DNA of 11,848 bases, taken from positions 1 to 11,848 of the forward strand of contig CAZGUH010000074.1 of NCBI GenBank assembly GCA_964529005.1, written 5' to 3'. Shown here in pieces: positions 1 to 4,946 of the stretch. The notes beneath the pieces were generated by a model, which saw only the letters and a program-made list of their open reading frames with translations, did not search any database and had not been told where the DNA came from. A program made the position numbers and the translations under genes. The stretch comes from CAZGUH01 sp964529005. Its GTDB lineage: Bacteria; Actinomycetota; Acidimicrobiia; Acidimicrobiales; Ilumatobacteraceae. Positions within the stretch are counted from its first letter, which is position 1; each line of letters begins with the position of its first letter.

Positions 1-933
1 GTCGACGCGCTGCTGCGCGATCCAAGCGTCAACGAGGTGATGGTCAACGCCGGGCAGCAGGTGTGGGTCGAAAGAGGCGGCGTGCTCAGCCGGGTCGGCA
101 CGCTCGCGCCCGGCGAGGCGGAGCTGATCATCGAGCGCATCGTCACACCGCTCGGGCGCCGCGCCGACCGCAGCAGCCCGATCGTCGACGCCCGGCTCGA
201 GGACGGCTCGCGCATCTGCGCCGTCATCCCACCGGTCGCGATCGACGGGGCGACGCTCTCGATCCGCCGCTTCGCCGTGCGCGACGTCGCGCTCGACGCG
301 TTCGCCAGCCCGGATCTCGTCGCTTTGCTCGTCGACGTCGTCACCGCTCGATGCAACGTCCTCGTCAGCGGAGCGACGTCGTCGGGCAAGACCACGTTGC
401 TCAACGCGCTCGCGGCCCACTACGGCCCGTCCGAGCGCATCGTCACCTTGGAGGACACGGCAGAGCTGCGTCTCGTGGCCTCGCACGTCGTGCGCCTCGA
501 GGCGCGCGCCGCAAGCGCCGACGGCGTCGTCGCGATCGGCCTCGACACGCTGCTGCGCACCGCGTTGCGACTGCGCCCCGATCGCCTGGTCGTCGGGGAG
601 GTGCGTGGTCCCGAAGCGCTCGACATGGTCCACGCGCTGAGCACGGGCCACGACGGCTCGTGGGCGACCGTGCACGCCAACGGCCCGTCCGACGCGCTGC
701 GCCGCGTCGAGTCGATGGTGTGGCAGGCGGCGCCGGGGTGGCCGGCCGACGCGGTTCGCTCCCTCGTCCGCCACGCCATCGACGTCGTCGTGCACGTCGC
801 TCGCCAGCGCGACGGCCGCCGCCGGGTCACCGACGTCGTCGAAGTGATCCGCCCGCCCGGCGCGGGAGACGTGCGGTGGCTGGCGCGCGGCGATGCGGTG
901 CTCGACACGATCGCGCGGCGGCGCGTGCCATGA
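1..933 (+). CDS. tadA: TadA/CpaF-type secretion ATPase, 5' truncated by the window edge
   Basis: This is the cytoplasmic hexameric ATPase that powers assembly of Tad/Flp-type pili (type II/IV secretion ATPase family, CpaF branch). The frame is open from base 1, and its first residues (ALLRDPSVNEVMVN) match the region before the ATPase core, so the true start lies upstream and roughly 100 or more residues are missing. Over the 310 visible residues, the Walker A motif GATSSGKT is at about 124-131. An Asp-box-like VTLEDTAELRL follows, the Walker B region VVGEVRGPEA has its glutamate at about 200, and the His box ATVHAN has its histidine at about 225. All catalytic boxes are intact. The stop overlaps the next gene's start (ATGA), so translation is probably coupled to tadB. 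The family is certain. The choice of TadA over another secretion ATPase rests on the tadB, tadC and tadE neighbours. Confidence 0.95.
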   Translation, partial: VDALLRDPSVNEVMVNAGQQVWVERGGVLSRVGTLAPGEAELIIERIVTPLGRRADRSSPIVDARLEDGSRICAVIPPVAIDGATLSIRRFAVRDVALDAFASPDLVALLVDVVTARCNVLVSGATSSGKTTLLNALAAHYGPSERIVTLEDTAELRLVASHVVRLEARAASADGVVAIGLDTLLRTALRLRPDRLVVGEVRGPEALDMVHALSTGHDGSWATVHANGPSDALRRVESMVWQAAPGWPADAVRSLVRHAIDVVVHVARQRDGRRRVTDVVEVIRPPGAGDVRWLARGDAVLDTIARRRVP

Positions 934-1670
934 GCCCCCACAGCCTCGGGCCCGCCGTGGCCACCGCGGCCATCACCGTCGCGGTCGCCACGGCCATCGC
1001 CCATGGGCGCCATCACCGTGCTGTCCGTCGGCGGATCGCACCGCGTGCGACATGCCCACACGGAGCGCGACCGATGGCGATCGCGATCGTCGGCATCGCG
1101 GCCGCCGCCCACGGCGCTCTCGCCAGCAGGGTGTGGCGGCGCGCCGCGGCGATCGACGTCGCCGAGATGCTCGAGGGCATCGCCCGCGACGTGCGATCGG
1201 GCAGCGCGCTGCCGGCTGCCATCAGCGCCGCGCGGCGGTCGGGCGCGGGCGCGGACGTCCTCGGCGAAGCGGTCCGGCGGATGCGCGCCGGCGACACCCT
1301 GTCCCGGGCTCTCACCCCCGACGCCAGCCCGCTCGGCGACAGCGCACGACTCGCGCTCACCACTCTCGCCGCGTGCGCGACGGCCGGAGGGCCGATGAGC
1401 GACACGATCGAGCGAGCCGCCTCGACGCTGCGCGAGCACGCGGCGCTCGACGCCGAGCGCCGCGCCCAGGCCAGCCAGGCCCGCGCGTCGATGTGGGTGC
1501 TGACGCTCGTGCCGCTCGTGTTCGCCGTCTGGAACGCGGCCGTCGACGCCGACGTGCGAGCGTTCCTGCTCGGGTCGTCCGCCGGCTGGATCTGCCTGGT
1601 CGGCGGGCTGGCGCTCAGCGCCGCCGGGTGGTGGTGGATGCGCGCCATCGTCGACGGGTCGTCGGCGTGA
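930..1670 (+). CDS. tadB: TadB-like inner-membrane platform protein (T2SSF domain)
   Basis: This is probably the first of two polytopic membrane proteins that form the platform on which the TadA ATPase acts. The start ATG at 930 overlaps the tadA stop. The 246-residue product has hydrophobic helices at about 8-25 and 48-65, then a cytoplasmic T2SSF-type helical domain at about 72-185 (AAIDVAEMLEGIARDVRSG near its start). A hydrophobic pair follows at about 188-203 and 215-236. Actinobacterial TadB proteins are often short like this one. There is no signal peptide beyond the first helix. The stop TGA at 1668-1670 overlaps the GTG of tadC. The assignment rests on the T2SSF-like pattern, size and gene order. 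TadB against TadC naming is by position only. Confidence 0.85.
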   Translation: MSPHSLGPAVATAAITVAVATAIAHGRHHRAVRRRIAPRATCPHGARPMAIAIVGIAAAAHGALASRVWRRAAAIDVAEMLEGIARDVRSGSALPAAISAARRSGAGADVLGEAVRRMRAGDTLSRALTPDASPLGDSARLALTTLAACATAGGPMSDTIERAASTLREHAALDAERRAQASQARASMWVLTLVPLVFAVWNAAVDADVRAFLLGSSAGWICLVGGLALSAAGWWWMRAIVDGSSA

Positions 1671-2392
1671 GCGCGTTCGCAGCAGTCCCTGCCGTCGCTG
1701 CCGCGGCCGCCGTCGTCACGTTGGCGGTCTCGATGCCGGTCGGGCGACGGCCCGTCCTCGACGGCGCTGCCCCGCCCGCGGCCCGCCGCGCGACCACACG
1801 TCGTCGCCTGGTCGGCATCACGGCGTCGAGCGCGGCGACGCTCGTCGGGTTCGGTCCGGCGGCCCTGCTCGGTGTCGTCGCGACCGCGTGCGCGGCGGCG
1901 GTCGCCCGTCGTCGACGGCGTCGGAGGCAGCACGAGCGTGCGCTGCACGCGGGCTATCCGCATGCGCTCGACCTGCTGGCGTTGAGCATGCGGGCCGGCT
2001 TCTCGACGGCGGCGGCTGCCCGCCTGCTCGCTGGCTCCGGCCCACCCGCACTGCGGCGCGCGTTCGCGACGATGGTGCGGCGTATCGACCGCGGCGAGCG
2101 CGTCGGTGATGCGGCAGCGGCCTTGGCGGACGAGATCGGTCCGGTCGCCATCCCGCTCTCGCGAGCGTTGGCCGACGCCGAACGCTCCGGTCTCCCCCTC
2201 GGTCCGGTCCTCGATCGGTTGGAAGACGAGGCGCGCCAGCAGCGGCGTCGAGATGCCGAGAGCGCCGCCCGCCGGTTGCCCGTGCGTCTCACGTTCCCGC
2301 TGGTGCTGTGCATGCTGCCGTCGTTCGTCCTGCTCGCAGTGGCGCCCCTGCTCGCCACCGCCTTCTCGGAGCTGCGCGTCGTCGACGCCTGA
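1667..2392 (+). CDS. tadC: TadC-like inner-membrane platform protein (T2SSF domain)
   Basis: This is the second predicted platform protein of the Tad machine, 241 residues. I chose the GTG start at 1667 because it overlaps the tadB stop as GTGA. The upstream open frame is only a shadow running through tadB. Hydrophobic segments lie at about 3-22 and 50-80, followed by a very basic stretch (seven arginines at about 81-87) that should stay in the cytoplasm. A T2SSF-like domain at about 97-200 contains LDLLALSMRAGFSTAAAARLL and a second similar half near 160-190. A C-terminal helix at about 207-232 is followed by the ELR motif typical of TadC tails. A 35-bp gap separates it from the pilin gene. 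Together with TadB it would pair with TadA to polymerise the small pilin encoded next. Confidence 0.85.
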   Translation: MSAFAAVPAVAAAAAVVTLAVSMPVGRRPVLDGAAPPAARRATTRRRLVGITASSAATLVGFGPAALLGVVATACAAAVARRRRRRRQHERALHAGYPHALDLLALSMRAGFSTAAAARLLAGSGPPALRRAFATMVRRIDRGERVGDAAAALADEIGPVAIPLSRALADAERSGLPLGPVLDRLEDEARQQRRRDAESAARRLPVRLTFPLVLCMLPSFVLLAVAPLLATAFSELRVVDA

Positions 2393-2427
2393 GCTCCCGC
2401 TCTGCGAACCGGACCTTGGAGGATCAC

Positions 2428-2634
2428 ATGCGCGCCATCTCCGCACGCCTTCTCGCTCTGTGGCTCAGCCGCGACGACGAGGGTCAAGCCACCGCTGAAT
2501 ACGCGCTCGTCATGCTCGCCGCCGCGCTCGTCGCGCTGCTCGTCGTCGCCTGGGCCACCGGCGGCGGCGGCGCCGGCAAGGTCGGCCGGCTCTTCGATCG
2601 GGTCATCGACTCGGTGATCGACAAGGTCGGATGA
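2428..2634 (+). CDS. DUF4244 / Flp-like small pilin
   Basis: This small protein of 68 residues is likely the major pilin-like substrate of the Tad system. The start ATG at 2428 is chosen because a strong Shine-Dalgarno (GGAGGA at 2418-2423) sits just before it. Upstream in-frame codons run through the tadC end. The sequence has the Flp prepilin signature: G19 followed by QATAEY, which puts Glu at +5 and Tyr at +6 after the predicted cleavage glycine. A hydrophobic helix runs from about 26 to 44, then a glycine-rich turn (TGGGGAGK) and an amphipathic tail. Many actinobacterial Tad loci carry a DUF4244 protein at this place, between tadC and tadE. It overlaps tadE by ATGA. No prepilin peptidase gene is visible in the window. 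Confidence 0.85.
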   Translation: MRAISARLLALWLSRDDEGQATAEYALVMLAAALVALLVVAWATGGGGAGKVGRLFDRVIDSVIDKVG

Positions 2635-3014
2635 GTCGGCGGAGACGACGGCCGTCGCGGAGCGATCGCGGCCAGGCGACCGTCGAGTTGGCTCTTGCGC
2701 TGCCCCTCGTCTGCGTCTTCCTCCTCGGGGCGGTCCAGGTGGCGGTCATCGTCGCCGATCAGATGTCGGTCCTCGCTGCAGCCCGGGAGGCGGCGCGGGC
2801 GGCAGCGGTGGCGGCCGACCCGCAGGGCGCGGCGCGGGCCGCCGCCGAGCGCGCCACCCGGCTACGGCCGCTCGACGTCGACACCGTCCTCGGCGCCGAC
2901 GCGGTCACCGTCACCGTCGTCTCCACCAATCACACGGATGTGGCGCTCATCGGAGCCCTGCTGCCGGATGTGGTCGTGCGCGCCGACGTCACCATGGCGC
3001 TCGAGCCGCCATGA
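2631..3014 (+). CDS. TadE-like pseudopilin
   Basis: This minor pilin-like membrane protein of the Tad apparatus has 127 residues. The ATG at 2631 overlaps the stop of the preceding pilin gene. The N-terminus is strongly basic (SRRRRRPSRSDR), then comes the TadE signature DRGQATVELALALP with Gly14 as predicted cleavage residue and Glu19 at +5. One transmembrane helix spans about 20-42, and the remainder is a small extracytoplasmic domain ending in a beta-rich stretch (VTVTVVSTN ... VVVRADVTM). The usual downstream partner in many actinobacteria, a second TadE/G-like secreted protein (Rv3654c type), is not present here. The next gene is a STAS protein. The family call is firm. The exact role (TadE, TadF or TadG equivalent) cannot be resolved. 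Confidence 0.87.
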   Translation: MSRRRRRPSRSDRGQATVELALALPLVCVFLLGAVQVAVIVADQMSVLAAAREAARAAAVAADPQGAARAAAERATRLRPLDVDTVLGADAVTVTVVSTNHTDVALIGALLPDVVVRADVTMALEPP

Positions 3015-3026
3015 TCGGCGCGGCAG

Positions 3027-3032
3027 TAGCGT
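3027..3032 (+). promoter_or_regulatory. Candidate -10 element (TAGCGT) of the STAS gene
   Basis: A TANNNT hexamer lies exactly 7 nt before the ATG of the STAS gene, which has no Shine-Dalgarno. In actinobacteria this spacing puts transcription initiation at or next to the start codon, giving a leaderless mRNA. No recognisable -35 is present, as is common for such promoters. Inferred from geometry only. Confidence 0.4.
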
Positions 3033-3039
3033 CGAGACG

Positions 3040-3390
3040 ATGGAGCTCCACCTGCGACGCATCACGGCCGGCGACGTCGACGTCGTGGTGGCGAGTGGCG
3101 AGATCGACCTCGCCACGGCGCCGCAGCTGCGCAGCGCGCTCGTCGAGTTGGTGGTCGACAACCTCGGTCAGCTCGTGGCGATCGACCTCGACGGCATCGC
3201 TGCGCTCGACGACACCGGGCTCGGGGTCGTCCTCGGCGCCGCCGGCCGTGCGCGGGCCGCCAATGGAGATGTCGCCGTCGTGTGCTCTCCGGGGCGGCTT
3301 CGTGACCGGCTCACCCTGACCGGGCTCGATCGGGCGGTGACGGTGGTCGCGTCGCTGGCCGAGCTGGCCACGATCTCCGCGCCGCGTTGA
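3040..3390 (+). CDS. STAS-domain anti-sigma-factor antagonist, BldG/SpoIIAA-like
   Basis: This is a cytoplasmic protein of 116 residues consisting of a single STAS domain. Family members bind an anti-sigma kinase and free a sigma factor until they are phosphorylated. Visible signatures are SGEIDLATAPQLR at 19-31 and LDDTGLGVVLG at 56-66, with a C-terminal helix region (LTGLDRAVTVVASLAELA). The ATG at 3040 is the only in-frame start before a long extension through tadE, and it matches family length. The serine phosphorylated in SpoIIAA (DSSGLG) and BldG (DSTGLG) is replaced here by Asp58 (DDTGLG), although Thr59 follows. No anti-sigma kinase or sigma gene is in the window. The position next to the tad cluster and near topA matches bldG in Streptomyces. 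It converges on rsgA with a 3-bp gap and no obvious terminator between them. Confidence 0.88.
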   Translation: MELHLRRITAGDVDVVVASGEIDLATAPQLRSALVELVVDNLGQLVAIDLDGIAALDDTGLGVVLGAAGRARAANGDVAVVCSPGRLRDRLTLTGLDRAVTVVASLAELATISAPR

Positions 3391-3393
3391 CCG

Positions 3394-4419
3394 TCAGCGC
3401 CGGGGCGGCCGGCGCGCGCCGCGCCGATCGGCAGCGCGCAGCTGCGCTTCCTGCTCTGCTTCCAGCGCGGCTTCCTCGGCGACGAGACGCTTGAGGCTCT
3501 CCAGCCTCCGGGGATCCAGTGACCCGGCCTCCGCAGCGGCTTTGACGGCGCAGCCTGGTTCGTTCTCGTGCTTGCAGTCGCGGAATCGGCACTGGTCCAT
3601 CAACGTGAACACGTCGGCGAAGGCGCGTTCGATGCCATCGCCGCTCAACCACAAGCTCACCGCGCGCAGGCCGGGCGTGTCGATCAGCCAACCCTCGCCC
3701 GGCAGCGCGACGAGTTCGGCGGCGGTCGTGGTGTGCCGGCCCCGCTGGTCGGTGTCGCGCACGGCCCCGGTGGCCTGCGTGTCACCGCCGACCAGAGCGT
3801 TGACCATCGTGCTCTTGCCGACGCCGCTGGCGCCCAGCATCGCCAGCGTGCGACCGCCGCGCACCTGGGCACGCACGGCGTCGACGCCGGCTCCGGTGAT
3901 CCCGCTGGCGGTCAGCACGTCGACGCCCATCGCCACCTCCGACAAGGCGTGGACGGCTCGATCCACGTCGTCGGCGGCGACCAGATCGCTCTTCGTCAGC
4001 ACCACGATCGGCACCGCGCCGCTGTCGAAGGCGAGCACCAGCTCGCGCTCCAGCCGGCGCTGGTTGGGTGGAGAGGTGAGGGCGTGCACCAGCGCGACGA
4101 CGTCGACGTTGGCGGCCAGCGTGTGCGCCTGGGCCCGAGCGCCTTCGAAGGAGGCACGGCGCACGAACGCGCTGCGGCGGGCGAGGACGTGCTCGACGCG
4201 CTCACCGTCGTCGCTGGCCACGATCCAGTCGCCCACCGCGACGTCGGCGCCGAGGTTGCGCACGCGCTGGACTGCGCCGTCGCCCCGGTCATCGGCGTCG
4301 AGCAGCACCGTGCTCCACCCGCGATCGACCCGTGCCACCCTGCCCGGCCGCCCCGGCGCGCCCAGCTCCCGCCACGCCCGCTCCTGCTCCCCACTCCACC
4401 CGAGGCGAGGGTCGGTCAT
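3394..4419 (-). CDS. rsgA: Ribosome small-subunit-dependent GTPase A
   Basis: RsgA (YjeQ/YloQ) is a circularly permuted GTPase that checks late maturation of the 30S subunit. The 341-residue product has an N-terminal OB-fold at about 25-95. The GTPase motifs follow in permuted order: G4 TKSD at 142-145, G1 GASGVGKST at 196-204, G2 GRHTTT at 227-232 and G3 DTPG at 247-250. The C-terminal zinc site is complete (C277, C282, H284, C290), and a charged helical tail rich in Glu then Arg follows. The start is fixed by AGGAG 8 nt upstream, a Shine-Dalgarno that belongs to a tandem repeat covering the leader. The stop of a 31-aa upstream frame overlaps this start as ATGA, so translation could be coupled. 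Length and motifs are normal for the family. Confidence 0.95.
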   Translation of the reverse strand: MTDPRLGWSGEQERAWRELGAPGRPGRVARVDRGWSTVLLDADDRGDGAVQRVRNLGADVAVGDWIVASDDGERVEHVLARRSAFVRRASFEGARAQAHTLAANVDVVALVHALTSPPNQRRLERELVLAFDSGAVPIVVLTKSDLVAADDVDRAVHALSEVAMGVDVLTASGITGAGVDAVRAQVRGGRTLAMLGASGVGKSTMVNALVGGDTQATGAVRDTDQRGRHTTTAAELVALPGEGWLIDTPGLRAVSLWLSGDGIERAFADVFTLMDQCRFRDCKHENEPGCAVKAAAEAGSLDPRRLESLKRLVAEEAALEAEQEAQLRAADRRGARRPPRR

Positions 4420-4511
4420 GAGCGAAGCTCCTGACCGGTCGGCCGCGCGAGCGCCAGCGAGCCGGACGACGACGGGGTCCGGGGACGCAGTCCCCGAGCC
4501 AACACCGTCAT
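4416..4511 (-). CDS. Putative 31-aa upstream ORF in the rsgA leader
   Basis: This small frame spans one full repeat unit. It starts at the ATG of repeat copy 2, has AGGAG 8 nt upstream, and ends in TGA overlapping the rsgA ATG (ATGA). The peptide contains the core GLRPRTPSS and ends SGSLALARPTGQELRS. It has no recognised domain, signal peptide or membrane segment. The 35-aa frame at 4663-4770 encodes a related peptide with the same core and tail. In that core several codons differ without changing the residue (GGA/GGG, CTG/TTG, CGT/CGC, CCG/CCA, TCG/TCA). This would fit a translated leader peptide that couples ribosome entry to rsgA. It may equally be an open frame that arises by chance in a GC-rich repeat. 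Translation is unproven. Confidence 0.35.
   Translation of the reverse strand: MTVLARGLRPRTPSSSGSLALARPTGQELRS
4428..4432 (-). promoter_or_regulatory. Shine-Dalgarno of rsgA, carried by the repeat
   Basis: AGGAG on the minus strand lies 8 nt before the rsgA ATG. The same AGGAG plus ATG arrangement recurs at 4520-4524 and 4675-4679 in the other repeat copies, so each copy brings its own ribosome binding site and start codon. Confidence 0.75.
4480..4496 (-). promoter_or_regulatory. GC-rich hairpin in repeat unit (7-bp stem, 3-nt loop)
   Basis: CGGGGAC and GTCCCCG pair perfectly around a 3-nt loop. No T run follows on either strand, so it is not a standard intrinsic terminator. A homologous hairpin lies at 4740-4754. 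In minus-strand RNA the A-U pair of this stem is G-C in the other copy and the closing C-G is U-G, so pairing is kept. Confidence 0.6.
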
Positions 4512-4561
4512 GAGCGAAGCTCCTGACCGGTCGGCCGCGCGAGCGCCAGCGAGCCGGACGA

Positions 4562-4661
4562 NNNNNNNNNNNNNNNNNNNNNNNNNNNNNNNNNNNNNNN
4601 NNNNNNNNNNNNNNNNNNNNNNNNNNNNNNNNNNNNNNNNNNNNNNNNNNNNNNNNNNNNN
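4562..4661. other. Assembly gap of 100 Ns
   Basis: Exactly 100 Ns sit inside the tandem repeat, directly after a partial copy and directly before another copy. The round number indicates a scaffold gap of unknown true length, almost certainly caused by the repeat. Nothing can be said about its content. Confidence 0.98.
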
Positions 4662-4662
4662 G

Positions 4663-4770
4663 TCATGAGCGAAGCTCCTGACCGGTCGGCCGCGCGAGCG
4701 CCAGCGAGCCGGACGACCGGTCCGATGACGATGGGGCCCGGGGGCGCAACCCCCACACGTTCACGCTCAT
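4663..4770 (-). CDS. Putative 35-aa leader ORF, first frame of the rsgA leader
   Basis: This is the first small frame after the predicted minus-strand promoter. Its ATG (4770-4768) begins 10 nt after a TACGTT -10 element, so the transcript would be nearly leaderless at this point. The peptide aligns with the 31-aa frame nearer rsgA: same GLRPR-x-PSS core, same final 16 residues, plus four extra residues from an in-frame 12-nt insertion. Its TGA overlaps the ATG of the next unit (ATGA at 4666-4663), and that next frame runs straight into the assembly gap. It contains a 5-bp GC hairpin at 4740-4754. No known family is recognised. Translation is a hypothesis supported by start, stop and codon pattern only. 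Confidence 0.35.
   Translation of the reverse strand: MSVNVWGLRPRAPSSSDRSSGSLALARPTGQELRS
4740..4754 (-). promoter_or_regulatory. Diverged copy of the leader hairpin
   Basis: GGGGG and CCCCC flank CGCAA, homologous in position and loop core to the hairpin at 4480-4496. It lies inside the 35-aa leader frame. No T tract follows. Confidence 0.5.
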
Positions 4771-4780
4771 TCGCTGGTGG

Positions 4781-4809
4781 AACGTACGGACGCAGCCGTG
4801 GGGCGTCAA
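4781..4809 (-). promoter_or_regulatory. Candidate promoter for the leader and rsgA (TTGACG - 17 nt - TACGTT)
   Basis: On the minus strand a -35 TTGACG (4809-4804) and a -10 TACGTT (4786-4781) are separated by the ideal 17 nt. Transcription would begin near 4774, at most a few bases before the ATG of the 35-aa frame at 4770. It would then cross the whole repeat array before rsgA, giving a leader of at least about 350 nt (gap size unknown). Confidence 0.55.
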
Positions 4810-4861
4810 TCAACTTCTCGACGCGCGATGACCAGCTCCGACGAGGTGTGACACATGGCGC

Positions 4862-4892
4862 TGGACAATCTGCCATAACGGCGTCATAGGGT
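4862..4892 (+). promoter_or_regulatory. Candidate promoter of the MMPL gene (TGGACA - 19 nt - TAGGGT), overlapped by an inverted repeat
   Basis: A -35-like TGGACA (4862-4867) and a -10-like TAGGGT (4887-4892) stand 19 nt apart, a slightly long spacer, about 54 nt before the MMPL start. ATGGC (4855-4859) and GCCAT (4872-4876) form a 5-bp inverted repeat with a 12-nt spacer across the -35, a possible operator. The rest of 4755-4946 shows nothing else I can name. Confidence 0.3.
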
Positions 4893-4946
4893 GGGAGATC
4901 GGACCGGCGGCACGGGTCGCTGGATCGCAGGGGAGTTCCACCAGCC

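Larger units (their letters stand above)
4415..4717. repeat. Tandem repeat with 92-bp period, three visible copies interrupted by an N gap
   Basis: A 55-base block starting gtcatgagcgaagctcctga occurs identically at 4415-4469, 4507-4561 (cut by the gap) and 4662-4716, and copies 1 and 3 agree for one further base. Copies 1 and 2 are exactly 92 bp apart. The part after the block is a GC hairpin plus short spacer in copy 1. After copy 3 it continues as a diverged version with a 12-nt insertion. The block contains GAGC-GAA-GCTC and the 8-bp palindrome GACCGGTC. Each unit boundary is the palindrome TCATGA (4416, 4508, 4663), which supplies an ATG and an overlapping TGA on both strands. Copy number inside the gap is unknown. 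It may be a local expansion or a member of a dispersed intergenic repeat family. Confidence 0.9.

Noticed and set aside
63..929. Long + strand extension upstream of tadB
   Set aside because: This part overlaps tadA in another frame and is arginine/proline-rich nonsense. tadB begins at the ATG overlapping the tadA stop.
3011..3319. ATG overlapping the tadE stop (ATGA) as a further operon gene
   Set aside because: That frame gives a Ser/Arg/Trp-rich product with no family and is the shadow of the STAS gene in the neighbouring frame.
4480..4496. Intrinsic terminator
   Set aside because: The hairpin is strong, but no T tract follows on either strand and it lies inside a repeat between a promoter and its gene. 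A conditional attenuator role remains possible but is not shown.
4415..4717. CRISPR array
   Set aside because: The visible repeat is 55-56 bp, the two adjacent units share everything that can be compared, spacers are not distinct, and no cas gene is present.
4415..4717. Insertion sequence or transposon remnant
   Set aside because: There is no transposase fragment, no terminal inverted repeats bounding the region and no target-site duplication visible. The region is a simple tandem repeat.
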